In this document: positions 44,557 through 54,462 of the stretch, piece after piece | How positions within the stretch are numbered: position 1 is the stretch's first letter | Layout of the letters: the number at the start of each line of letters is the position of its first letter | DNA from: Adiantum capillus-veneris | Taxonomy: Eukaryota; Streptophyta; Polypodiopsida; Polypodiales; Pteridaceae | Assembly: GCA_014529385.2 (NCBI GenBank) | Contig: CM043966.1 | Location: 100,056,587-100,120,586 of the forward strand | Direction: 5' to 3' | Length of the DNA: 64,000 nucleotides | The notes under the pieces: generated by a model | What the model was told of the DNA's origin: nothing | Seen by the model: only the letters and a program-made list of their open reading frames with translations | The model's database searches: none | Position numbers and translations under genes: made by a program

Positions 44557-46182
44557 TGTAATGGAATTTGCCTATTCAATTTGAGAATAGCGGAATTTAA
44601 TGAGAGTACTTTCAAGAAATGATTTTGTGAGCATAGCGGGTAGACATAATTGAAGATATCAACATAATCATAGCAATTAGTTAACTTGGCATAGACAATA
44701 CTTTTGCAAGAGAGAGAGTTTAGAGAACATGACAACAATTGAGGACCGGATTTATGTGGAGCCGGTCCCCCCTCCAATAGGCATTTGTATTATGATTTCT
44801 CCCATAAAGAGAGACTTGTTACAATACAGTCTTTGTGTTCCTTGTGACCTAGGTGATGCCATGAAGATGGAAGGCTTCATGCACCACAAACATAACATAA
44901 ACTTGAAGAAAGCTTTAACTATCCCAAGCCTCAGTCCCAAGACCTCAAACACCTTCGAAGGTGGAGAGAGCTAGCAGGGAATGAGGGTAGGGAAGAGGAA
45001 GAAGAAACATTTCGTAGGAGAAAGAATTAGTTCCTCACTTATCATACTCTTGTTGCTAGCATACATAATAGCATAGTAATGAAGAAGAAGGACATGGCAA
45101 GCCTTAAGCATTGAAGCATGGCTCTTGGTTGGATTTGCACTCCATAGCCAAGAGTGTTGGTGTAGGCTCTCAACCTCTACTTGCTTGGAGAGGGAGCTCT
45201 TGCACTTTGCATATCACACAATGAGAGTGCTTGTGAGTGTGTGTGGGTGAGTATACCCCCTAGGCACCCCCCTAGCTTGCTTGGGTCGACCCCCCCTTGT
45301 AGCTCATGCCTGAAGCTCATTGGACCCCTCCAGGCCTAGCCAATCACAAGCAGGAGCCATTACAAGCAATATGGGTAGCCTTGGGAAAAGTGTCCCCCTT
45401 TCCCCTTTGAGAGAGAGGACTTGATAAATGCTAAAACAATTAGATAATTCATGTAATTTATCATTGGACCCCTTTGAAGCCTAGCCAATAGGCTTCAAGC
45501 AACACATGAAGGTAACATGGGTAGGGGCCTGACATGTGTCCTTGCTGCCTCTTCAAGATGGGCTTCCCTTGTGTGTGTGAGTGGGTGTTCTCTCTCTAGG
45601 CCCTAGGAAAAGGGCTCGCCCCCCCTCTTGTAGGAATGCTTTTGACTTTTAGGTGATCAAGCACCTTACTCACCAAGCATGACAAAGCACTTGAACTAGG
45701 GGGGGTTCCCACAAGCATCTCAGGCAAGCTTCTCAAGGCACCTCAAGTACTTTAATCATGCAGCAAGTCAAGCACCTCAAGCATGGAGCCAGTCAAGCAC
45801 CTCAAGCATCTTAATCAAGCACCTCAAGCATGAAAAACACCTCAAGCATGACAAGCACCTCAAGCAGGACAAGCACCTCGAGCTTGGGCCGGGTTCCCAC
45901 CTCAAGCTCAGCCCTAGCTTACTTAAGGTCAAAAGGACTTTTACACACATTTATTGGAGGTCTTCAATGAAGCTAACCCTAAGGTCTTATGCTCCATTGC
46001 TTAGCCTTGCTCTTTGATAGACCATCTCCCTTTTGGGCCCCTTTACATTGGCCCCGTGTTGAGATAGATCTAAAAGCACATACCTATATCTTAACACTTG
46101 TTCCCGTTTATTCTCCCACATTAAGTGATCAATTTAATATGAGAAAATCATTTGGGTTAGTTAGATATTAGATTTTATGACA
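44557..46182 (-). repeat. Element B2 3' LTR
   Basis: 1626 bp. In element sense it has a U3 minisatellite built on CTTGAGGTGCTTGA (plus coordinates about 45640-45900), two CCAAT-type inverted pairs (ATTGGCTAGGC...GGTCCAATGA) and, toward the end, the hairpin GGACCGG...CCGGTCC (44743-44768). An antisense open frame of 81 codons occupies 44729-44974. Confidence 0.95.
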
Positions 46183-46541
46183 TTACCTCTCTCTTGATAT
46201 CATAGTCGTCCTCGACTATGAGGTAGAAGAGATAAAGTCTTAGTCATTAGTCAATCGTACTTAGCGGGTAAAGGATCCCTTTTTACCCTACGACATCTTT
46301 CCAAGATGGATGACTAATCCATTTGGTGCTTGGGAGACATAGCTGCCGCAAGCATGTCTGCTCTTTAGTCCATTTCATTCTCCCAAAGTAGAGTGACAAA
46401 TTCTACTTGGTGTTTGAGAGACGTCGTCATCACAAACATGATTCTAAGCATGCATACTAGTTAAATTTGTGCACAATTAAAAAGAGGACTAGTCATATAA
46501 GACAAAAACATGAGTTATTTAAAAGAAATTTGTACATTTGC
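46183..46541 (-). other. Element B2 3' untranslated region and polypurine tract
   Basis: Between the pol stop and the 3' LTR. In element sense it ends CTCATAGTCGAGGACGACTA, then TGATATCAAGAGAGAGGTAA, whose purine run precedes the LTR. The same block is found in B1 and F. AGTCGAGGACGACT is a short stem. Confidence 0.85.
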
Positions 46542-49500
46542 TTACTCTAATGTAGCATTGTAAGCATTGACAAGGTTCATACTATCCTTAAGTTGTACTC
46601 CTTGCATCCATTTAGCATCTTCAAAAGGATAATTTTTGAACTTAATAAGATACCGTCGGATAATCTTACCATGTCGTAGTACCTTGTCTTCATGCCGAAG
46701 GATAGCTTCGGGTTGTAGCACCTCTTCTTGGTCTTCAACTTCGGGAGGGTCTTCAATAATTGGTTCAATTGGTGGCTCTCCTTTGTAGGGCTTAAGTAAG
46801 CTTACATGAAAGGCATTGTGTATAAGCCAATGGTTGGGCAACTTGAGTTGATAAGCCGTCTCATTGATAGGCTTCAAGATTTGGAAAGGACCATAGTATC
46901 TTTTTGCTAGTTTAGCATAATACTTTTGATGGCCCGTAGGATTTTTGCCCGTCGTTTGCCTTAATCGAGCCTTAGGAAACTTGAGTAAGACCCAATCATT
47001 TTCTTTGAACATTAAGGCTCTTCTGTGCTTATCAGCAGCAGCTTTTTGCCTTTGTTGAGAGATGGCTATAGCCTCCCTAATCTTTTGAAAAGATTCTTGT
47101 AGGTCACGGCTATACTCATCGGCGGCGAAGATCTTCCCATGTACTTTCAGTAGCAAGGGACTTTTAGGTCTTCCTTCTATGATCTCGAAAGGTGCTTTGC
47201 CCGTAGAAGTATGTACAGTATTATTGTAGGCATACTCTACTAGCGGTAAATACTTTTCCCATTGTGAGCGTTGATCTACTTCGGTAACATAAGTCTTGAG
47301 TAGATCGAGTATCGTAAGATTGGCTATCTCACTTTGGCCATCCGTTTGTGGGTGATAGGCCGAAGAGAAATTCAATCTTGTTCCTAGATTTTCAAAGAGA
47401 CCTTTCCAGAAATTACTGGTCATTCTAGGATCTCTATCTGACACGATGGATGTGGGTAATCCATGGTGTTTGAAAATCTGAGATATGAAGAGAGTTGCCA
47501 TTTGATGTGCCTTAATAGTCTTTTTGACAGGAATAAAATGTGCTTGCTTGCTAAACCTGTCGACTATTGTCCATATTCCTGTATTCCCATGGATAGACTT
47601 GGGTAATCCAAAGATGAAATCCATGGATATACTCTCCCATGGTGAATTTGGAATAGGCAATGGCTGGAGTAATCCAGGTTGCTTCCCTCTATCATACTTG
47701 GTCTTTTGGCATACTACACATTTTGAAACATACTCTTGTATGTCCACTTTCATGGTAGGCCAATAGAAATACGTCTCTACTCCTCGGAGAGTAGGTTGAA
47801 TACCTCTATGCCCTGCATATGGAGGAGCATGGGATTCATACATAACCTTCTCACGAAGGGAATGGGTAACACATAGCCTATTGCCGTGGAGAAGATAACC
47901 ATCCTGCAAGGTGAATGGTTCCTCTTTCTTCCCCAAAGCAAGGGCTGACATTATGTCTCTAAAGTCAGGGTCAGTAGCATACTCATCTATCATAGAGGAT
48001 AGATCATTGTGAGTAGCTATAGACACCGCATTAACTTTTGGTCGTCGTGAAAGTGCATCGGCAACTTGATTGTGCTTACCAGATATGTGAGCAATATGGA
48101 AATTAAATTGCGAAAGAAAATTTGCCCACCTCATTTGTTTGTCGGAAAGCTTGGTTTGCGTCATGAAATACTTGAGACTTTGGTGGTCGGTTCGTAGGAT
48201 AAATGGAGTCCCCAATAGGTAGTGCTTCCATGTGTCTAGGGCATGTAGAACAGCTAAAAGCTCTTTCTCATAAATGCCCAAGACTCGTTCATCACCATTG
48301 AGCCTTCGGCTCTCATATGCTATGGCATGCCCTTCTTGAAGCAAAACCGCTCCAAGGCAATCACCACAAGCATCACATTGGACCTCAAATGGCTTTGAGA
48401 GATCCGGAAGCACGAGGACTGGTTGGGAAGTAAGCTTCTCTTTGAGTTTTTCAAAAGCATTTTGCTCCTTAGCAGTCCATACAAACTTAACGTTCTTCTT
48501 GGTTAAGTCGTGTAGTGGTCCTGCTACCTGAGAGAATTTTGCTATGAAGCGTCTATAGTATGCACACATACAAATAAAGCTTCTTAGCTCATGTAGATTC
48601 CTTGGGTTAGGCCACGATTTTATTACCTCTAACTTTGATGGATCCATACGAATACCATCGTGAGAGATAATATGGCCTAGATATTGAATCTCTTGAAGGA
48701 AGAATTCACTTTTCTTTTGGTTGAGAAAAAGTTTGTTCTCCCTCAAGGCTTGAAAAATCACTTGGAGATGTTGCTTATGTTCCTCCAAAGACTTGGAGTA
48801 GATGATGATATCATCGAAGAACACTCCAGTGAATTTTCGGTATGGTCTAAAAATTTTCTCCATCAAACGATTGAACGTAGCTGGTGCATTAGTCAAGCCA
48901 AAAGGCATGACTAGATATTCATAAAGACCAAATGTTGTGCGAAACGCGGTCTTTAAGATATCCTCATCCACTATCCTTATTTGATGATAGCCACTCTTAA
49001 GGTCAATCCTACTGAAGTAGGTAGAGCCTTGTAGCTTATCAAACAGATCTTCTACCCGAGGTACGGGAAATCTGTTTTTGATAGTGATATGGTTTAGTGC
49101 TCGATAGTCCACACACATACGGTATGTACCATCTTTCTTTTGCACTAAAAGGACTGGAGAACAAAAGGGAGAGGAACTAGGCCTCACCATCCCTTTGTCT
49201 ACCAGCTCTTGTACTTGCCTCATGATCTCCTCTTGTTGAGCTTGTGAGACTCGATAAGGAGGTTTGTTAGGCGGTGAGCTTCCTGGAAGGAGCTCAATAC
49301 GATGGTCATCATCCCCTCGTTTTGGAGGTAGGTCCATAGGGATATCATCGATGAACACATCTTGGAATCCTTTTAGAAAAGTAGACAAGTCTAACTCTTC
49401 TTGATTCCTATCATTTTCATTTGATGAAACATTATTAGCTTTTAGAGACTCTTTGACATAAATCATGTACGCAGAAACTGAGCTCTTCATTGATTTATCA

Positions 49501-50339
49501 AAAGAAAGAGGATTTACAAGTGGAATAGTGCGACCACGCTCACTAGCATCTATATACATGTTCTTTCCCCTGTAGGTGAAGTAAATTCTCCTTTCAGGGA
49601 ACTTCATGTTGGCAGCCATGCGATCAAACCATGGTGCCCCTAGGATAACATCCTGATGTTGGAGGGGAGAGATGAAGAAGTCTTCTTTGTCGACATAGCT
49701 TTGGACATGAAGCCTCAACTTCCCAATCAAGGGAGTAACGGAGGCTTGTTGTCCCTTGAAAGCTGCATCAGCTGTTACTATATCTCCCATCTCAAAAGCT
49801 TGAATGCCCAACTTGGTGGCCAACTTTATTGATATGAAGTTGAGAGTAGAGCCAGGGTCAAACAAGATGAAGGCATCATGCTCTCTTACCTTTCCCCCAG
49901 CATAGGAGAGTGATGATCCTTTGCAATGAGCATCCTCTTTTGGAGCTTCGATGGTGGAAGCCCTATGAGTCTCATTGCGAGTATTCTTCTTGGGGCAAGA
50001 ACGATAGCCATGTCCTTGCTCCCCACACTTGAAACACTTATGGTCCTTGCGAAAAGCTTCAAGCTCTTCAGGAGAGAGTTTGTTTTTACCTTTGTAAACT
50101 CCCTTCTCCTTGGACCGATTGTTGTTGTTGTTGTTGGAAGTGCCTTGGGAATTATTTTGAGCATTGGATTTTCCCTTTGCATCATTTTTATCTTTGTTTT
50201 CCATGGGCTTGACATTACGTCTAGCCCCTTGATGGAAATTGATGCGTGAAGCAACCATGGTGTGGTGGATTACTTCGGTAATAGTACCGGGCCGTTGAGA
50301 GTTGATATATTCGGCCATCTCTTCAGGTAATCCCGCACA
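46542..50339 (-). CDS. Element B2 pol: zinc knuckle, protease, RT, RNase H, integrase, chromodomain
   Basis: From the first Met (50318) 1258 codons stay open. Zinc knuckle C95-C108 (CFKCGEQGHGYRSC); protease DPGST at 154-158; RT with YRMCVDYRALN at 399-409 and FFDD at 500-503; RNase H with D649 and TDHQS near 710; integrase zinc site H830/H837/C867/C870 and catalytic triad D900, D961 (SDRDP) and E997 (GQSEIAN); chromodomain in the last 60 residues (YLIKFKNYPFEDAKWM). All residues needed for RT and integrase are there. The protease reads D-P-G rather than D-S/T-G, shared with B1. The Met is not the true start: the frame continues from gag through one TAA. Products make cDNA and insert it, the chromodomain guiding the site (family knowledge). 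Confidence 0.95.
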   Translation of the reverse strand, partial: CAGLPEEMAEYINSQRPGTITEVIHHTMVASRINFHQGARRNVKPMENKDKNDAKGKSNAQNNSQGTSNNNNNNRSKEKGVYKGKNKLSPEELEAFRKDHKCFKCGEQGHGYRSCPKKNTRNETHRASTIEAPKEDAHCKGSSLSYAGGKVREHDAFILFDPGSTLNFISIKLATKLGIQAFEMGDIVTADAAFKGQQASVTPLIGKLRLHVQSYVDKEDFFISPLQHQDVILGAPWFDRMAANMKFPERRIYFTYRGKNMYIDASERGRTIPLVNPLSFDKSMKSSVSAYMIYVKESLKANNVSSNENDRNQEELDLSTFLKGFQDVFIDDIPMDLPPKRGDDDHRIELLPGSSPPNKPPYRVSQAQQEEIMRQVQELVDKGMVRPSSSPFCSPVLLVQKKDGTYRMCVDYRALNHITIKNRFPVPRVEDLFDKLQGSTYFSRIDLKSGYHQIRIVDEDILKTAFRTTFGLYEYLVMPFGLTNAPATFNRLMEKIFRPYRKFTGVFFDDIIIYSKSLEEHKQHLQVIFQALRENKLFLNQKKSEFFLQEIQYLGHIISHDGIRMDPSKLEVIKSWPNPRNLHELRSFICMCAYYRRFIAKFSQVAGPLHDLTKKNVKFVWTAKEQNAFEKLKEKLTSQPVLVLPDLSKPFEVQCDACGDCLGAVLLQEGHAIAYESRRLNGDERVLGIYEKELLAVLHALDTWKHYLLGTPFILRTDHQSLKYFMTQTKLSDKQMRWANFLSQFNFHIAHISGKHNQVADALSRRPKVNAVSIATHNDLSSMIDEYATDPDFRDIMSALALGKKEEPFTLQDGYLLHGNRLCVTHSLREKVMYESHAPPYAGHRGIQPTLRGVETYFYWPTMKVDIQEYVSKCVVCQKTKYDRGKQPGLLQPLPIPNSPWESISMDFIFGLPKSIHGNTGIWTIVDRFSKQAHFIPVKKTIKAHQMATLFISQIFKHHGLPTSIVSDRDPRMTSNFWKGLFENLGTRLNFSSAYHPQTDGQSEIANLTILDLLKTYVTEVDQRSQWEKYLPLVEYAYNNTVHTSTGKAPFEIIEGRPKSPLLLKVHGKIFAADEYSRDLQESFQKIREAIAISQQRQKAAADKHRRALMFKENDWVLLKFPKARLRQTTGKNPTGHQKYYAKLAKRYYGPFQILKPINETAYQLKLPNHWLIHNAFHVSLLKPYKGEPPIEPIIEDPPEVEDQEEVLQPEAILRHEDKVLRHGKIIRRYLIKFKNYPFEDAKWMQGVQLKDSMNLVNAYNATLE

Positions 50340-50342
50340 TAA

Positions 50343-51323
50343 TTATTGTCTTTGCTCGGCAAAGTCTATCTTTTGAAAGACAGTAGCTTTGAGATGTAAA
50401 TCCCAAAACTTATCTACATACTTGTTGATAGACTCATGAGAGAGGAGCTTCAAGCCGCGCCATTCGGTAAGAACTTTATCTTTAGTATCGCTTGGAAGAA
50501 ATTGCTTCATGATGGAAACTCGTAGAGTTTTCCATGTCTTTGGGGCTTCTCCATTGCCACGAAGGCTAGCCCACCATTGACGAGCTGATTTTTGGAAGTG
50601 CATAGCTACATGGCGTAGCTTGGAGGACTCTGTGAAGCCCTCGTCCCCAAAGGCCGCATCAAATTGCTGGATGAAGGCCAACACTTTGTCGGTAGCACCA
50701 AAGGTGCCATCGTAGGTGAGAAAAGAGATACTCTTTCCTCCCTCCTTGAACTTCTTTAGCTTTTGTGACCTTCGCCATGCAGGAAATGATTTGCGATGCC
50801 CTCCCCTCTTGTATTCTCTAGGAGAATAGCCATAACTTTCATCGGAAGAGAAGGAAGGTGAAGAAGAAGGAGAAGAGGGTGACCTCTTCCTAGCCCTTTT
50901 CTTCCTTTGTTTCCTCTCTTGCCTTTGAGAGTGATGAGGAGAAGGACTATGGGTTGCTCTTTTCCTCTTGGGAGGAGTAGGCGATCGTCTAGACCGCCTT
51001 CTTCGTGGAGCCACATCTTCAGAGGAACTTAGACTTTCATTGCTTTCTTTCTCTTTGGATTCCTCCTCTCGAATGGGAGAGAGTCTTCTTTTGGGGGTCT
51101 CTTCAAGAGGCCTCCTAAGCTCTCTCTCCTCTTGGAGAGGAAGGGAAATTCCATAGGCACGAAGTTGTTGAGTAACTTCGGCTTGCAAGGTAGGGTTGCC
51201 CATAGCTTGTTGCAACCTAGTCACAAGATAATTCACAAACATGGGAGCATCATCATTAGCACCTTCATGTGCAAAATCAAAGCTATCAATGTTCATTCTA
51301 CTCTCTTGATTATTGTCAGCCAT
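50343..51323 (-). CDS. Element B2 gag
   Basis: ATG at 51323, 326 codons: MADNNQESRMNIDSFDFAHE, a Ser/Arg/Pro-rich middle (about 75-175) and the capsid region (GGKSISFLTYDGTFGATDKV, SARQWWASLRGNGEAPKTWK, NKYVDKFWDLHLKATVFQ). It ends at TAA 50340-50342 in the sequence AGACAATAATTATGTGCG, where B1 has AGACAGCAATTCTGTGCG and stays open. gag and pol are in the same frame, so the family makes a single Gag-Pol polyprotein and the TAA is either a mutation of this copy or a readthrough point. The first is more likely because B1 and A lack it. Confidence 0.93.
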   Translation of the reverse strand: MADNNQESRMNIDSFDFAHEGANDDAPMFVNYLVTRLQQAMGNPTLQAEVTQQLRAYGISLPLQEERELRRPLEETPKRRLSPIREEESKEKESNESLSSSEDVAPRRRRSRRSPTPPKRKRATHSPSPHHSQRQERKQRKKRARKRSPSSPSSSPSFSSDESYGYSPREYKRGGHRKSFPAWRRSQKLKKFKEGGKSISFLTYDGTFGATDKVLAFIQQFDAAFGDEGFTESSKLRHVAMHFQKSARQWWASLRGNGEAPKTWKTLRVSIMKQFLPSDTKDKVLTEWRGLKLLSHESINKYVDKFWDLHLKATVFQKIDFAEQRQ

Positions 51324-51725
51324 GTTAACAAAATTTTATGTATGTACTTAGTGTATGCTTTGGCAATTCAAAACCTTAGTTGCCACTCCTCTTAGCCTTT
51401 GAAAATCGGCTCTTAAGTATCTACACCCACGGCTCAAAGTGGTTAATTATAGAGAGTAGAGGAGTAGGTCTAACATAGCAGAGTTGCCAAGGGCTAGCTC
51501 CTTTCGGACTTCTTATGGCTCAATAATGGTAAAGCCGTAGGCAAGTCTAAAAAGACTCCATTATTAAGTCCAAAGCTCCCGAGGTGTGCACCATCCCCCA
51601 CATAGTGGGCTTAACAAAACCGGTATTAGATCCCAATTCCACTTACTCTATTATAATTAACAACGTCAACCATTTATAGGCTACTTAAGGACCTCTCTTC
51701 TTAAGCAAGAAAAGAGAAACCAAAT

Positions 51726-51737
51726 GCTCTGATACCA
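51726..51737 (-). other. Element B2 primer-binding site
   Basis: Plus GCTCTGATACCA; minus TGGTATCAGAGC, complementary to initiator Met tRNA, one base from the LTR. Confidence 0.95.
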
Positions 51738-51738
51738 A

Positions 51739-53364
51739 TGTAATGGAATTTGCCTATTCAATTTGAGAATAGGGAAATTTAATGAGAGTACTTTCAAGAA
51801 ATGATTTTGTGAGCATAGCGGGTAGACATAATTGAAGATATCAACATAATCATAGCAATTAGTTAACTTGGCATAGACAATACTTTTGCAAGAGAGAGAG
51901 TTTAGAGAACATGACAACAATTGAGGACCGGATTTATGTGGAGCCGGTCCCCCCTCCAATAGGCATTTGTATTATGATTTCTCCCATAAAGAGAGACTTG
52001 TTACAATACAGTCTTTGTGTTCCTTGTGACCTAGGTGATGCCATGAAGATGGAAGGCTTCATGCACCACAAACATAACATAAACTTGAAGAAAGCTTTAA
52101 CTATCCCAAGCCTCAGTCCCAAGACTTCAAACACGTTCGAAGGTGGAGAGAGCTAGCAGGGAATGAGGGTAGGGAAGAGGAAGAAGAAACATTTCGTAGG
52201 AGAAAGAATTAGTTCCTCACTTATCATACTCTTGTTGCTAGCATACATAATAGCATAGTAATGAAGAAGAAGGAGATGGCAAGCCTTAAGAATTGAAGCA
52301 TGGCTCTTGGTTGGATTTGCACTCCATAGCCAAGAGTGTTGGTGTAGGCTCTCAACCTCTACTTGCTTGGAGAGGGAGCTCTTGCACTTTGCATATCACA
52401 CAATGAGAGTGCTTGTGAGTGTGTGTGGGTGAGTATACCCCCTAGGCACCCCCCTAGCTTGCTTGGGTCGACCCCCCCTTGTAGCTCATGCCTGAAGCTC
52501 ATTGGACCCCTCCAGGCCTAGCCAATCACAAGCAGGAGCCATTACAAGCAATATGGGTAGCCTTGGGACAAGTGTCCCCCTTTCCCCTTTGAGAGAGAGG
52601 ACTTGATAAATGCTAAAACAATTAGATAATTCATGTAATTTATCATTGGACCCCTTTGAAGCCTAGCCAATAGGCTTCAAGCAACACATGAAGGTAACAT
52701 GGGTAGGGGCCTGACATGTGTCCTTGCTGCCTCTTCAAGATGGGCTTCCCTTGTGTGTGTGAGTGGGTGTTCTCTCTCTAGGCCCTAGGAAAAGGGCTCG
52801 CCCCCCCTCTTGTAGGAATGCTTTTGACTTTTAGGTGATCAAGCACCTTACTCACCAAGCATGACAAAGCACTTGAACTAGGGGGGGTTCCCACAAGCAT
52901 CTCAGGCAAGCTTCTCAAGGCACCTCAAGTACTTTAATCATGCAGCAAGTCAAGCACCTCAAGCATGGAGCCAGTCAAGCACCTCAAGCATCTTAATCAA
53001 GCACCTCAAGCATGAAAAACACCTCAAGCATGACAAGCACCTCAAGCAAGACAAGCACCTCGAGCTTGGGCCGGGTTCCCACCTCAAGCTCAGCCCTAGC
53101 TTACTTAAGGTCAAAAGGACTTTTACACACATTTATTGGAGGTCTTCAATGAAGCTAACCCTAAGGTCTTATGCTCCATTGCTTAGCCTTGCTCTTTGAT
53201 AGACCATCTCCCTTTTGGGCCCCTTTACATTGGCCCCGTGTTGAGATAGATCTAAAAGCACATACCTATATCTTAACACTTGTTCCCGTTCATTCTCCCA
53301 CATTAAGTGATCAATTTAATATGAGAAAATCATTTGGGTTAGTTAGATATTAGATTTTATGACA
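51739..53364 (-). repeat. Element B2 5' LTR
   Basis: Same length as the 3' copy and almost identical. The conserved hairpin lies at 51925-51950 and the antisense frame at 51911-52156. Transcription would run leftward from here. Confidence 0.95.
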
Positions 53365-53633
53365 TTTTCTCTTGACCTTCTTCTTCCTTAACCTATTTAT
53401 GCAACCATGAAGACAAGGCAAACTAGTTTAGATGGCAAAGACATGTTTGATGAGGTGGAAAACAAAGTTTTGTACACATTAATAAGCCAATAATTCAAAA
53501 ACCCTCACAAAAACTTGTGATTGTAGCTTACATAACGTCCACATCTCCTAACTAAGAATCAAGTACTCTAAAGAAGGGTTGTATTAAGAACAACTATATA
53601 TCTCGGAGGATTGGTCTAGGACTACTTGTGCAT
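53365..53633. other. Short gap between B2 and copia I
   Basis: AT-rich, begins with the TSD TTTTC. No feature recognised. Before B2 inserted it was joined to the sequence left of 44557. Confidence 0.5.
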
Positions 53634-53833
53634 TGTTGTCAACAGATGGAATGCCTAGTGAAGGGGATCGGAGAGTGAGCAAGAGAAGGAGACACACGAC
53701 ACACAGATATGGGTGGGGAGACTCAAAAGAGTGAGTAGCCCCCTATACACTTATGCTATGTATAAGGTATATAAGTCAGTGGGCGCTCAGACTCTGGGCG
53801 GTCGGGCAAGGCACATGCGCCTATACCCCAACA
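53634..53833 (-). repeat. Copia I 3' LTR (left limit uncertain)
   Basis: On the minus strand it starts TGTTGGGGTATAGGCGCATG right after the polypurine tract TTAAGTGGGAGGT and holds a TATA-like ACTTATATACCTTATAC. A likely end is GACAACA (plus TGTTGTC at 53634), giving about 200 bp, but without a second copy this limit is a guess. Confidence 0.55.
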
Positions 53834-54462
53834 ACCTCCCACTTAAAGGCGAATGTGCCTTTAAGCAAGGGAACCTAGTCAAAAGACTACAAAAGGTGAG
53901 AGAAAGCCGCTGTCAACCGATGCCCACTGGCTGGCTGTGATCGTGTGCATCCGGTTGTCCTGTTCGCGTGTAAGTCCATACACCACCAGACGTACCGCAC
54001 ACGTAGTGCAAGTATGTACGCAATACCTGCATATCTCCCTCGTGCACTATGCCATCATCAGTCAACAAACGACTGACAACCCCAACTGCAAATGCTCCCA
54101 CTGCAGCTGCGATATCCGGTCTCAAGATCAGCATCTCATACATGAGACCACCAAATGTCGATGCAATGCTAGCAGGCCTTGCTAGCTCTACGGAGCATGC
54201 ATGAACATATATATCCCTGGCAATAGGAATCTCTCACTGACAAGGCGTGTTAGCCACATGCATCTCCTGATTGTTCGCAAAAGATGCATCAACCTGTCGT
54301 GCAACCTCAGAGCAAACCAGCTGCTCTAGGTGTCTGTTGGAGGACATATCCTGCACAACTATATCCCCATGCTCACTGTCGAGCATAGAAAGGAATGATT
54401 GCATAATCGCTGACATCTCAGCCTCCTCTACAATCATCCACTGCAAACATGACCACTCAATC
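53834..54462 (-). pseudogene. Copia I: acidic linker and RT C-terminus
   Basis: Minus frame 54446-54234 (QWMIVEEAEMSAIMQSFLS, acidic) and, after a TGA at about 54231, the same frame 54143-53913 with LILRPDIAAAVGAFAVG, VSRLLTDDGIVHEGDMQVLR and TYLHYVCGTSGGVWTYTR, the copia region after the RT catalytic core (TRPDIAxAVG...LRYLxGT). No Y-V-D-D box, integrase or RNase H is present. Joined across the B1 insertion, the frame is continuous with 61839-62327 and gag. Confidence 0.8.

Larger units (their letters stand above)
44557..53364 (-). mobile_element. Element B2: nearly intact chromovirus (Ty3/gypsy), TSD TTTTC
   Basis: 8808 bp. Both LTRs are 1626 bp (44557-46182 and 51739-53364) and differ at about ten bases, roughly 0.6 percent. 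The 5-bp target-site duplication TTTTC is perfect (44552-44556 and 53365-53369). A primer-binding site for initiator Met tRNA lies at 51726-51737. gag and pol form one reading frame of about 1594 codons interrupted by a single TAA (50340-50342). Ends are TGTCATAAAATC and GGAATTTCCATTACA-type in element sense. It is the youngest and most complete element of the window. Confidence 0.97.

Noticed and set aside
44729-44974. LTR antisense frame as an established gene
   Set aside because: Conserved in the LTR copies, but no homologue or transcript can be shown; kept only as a finding.
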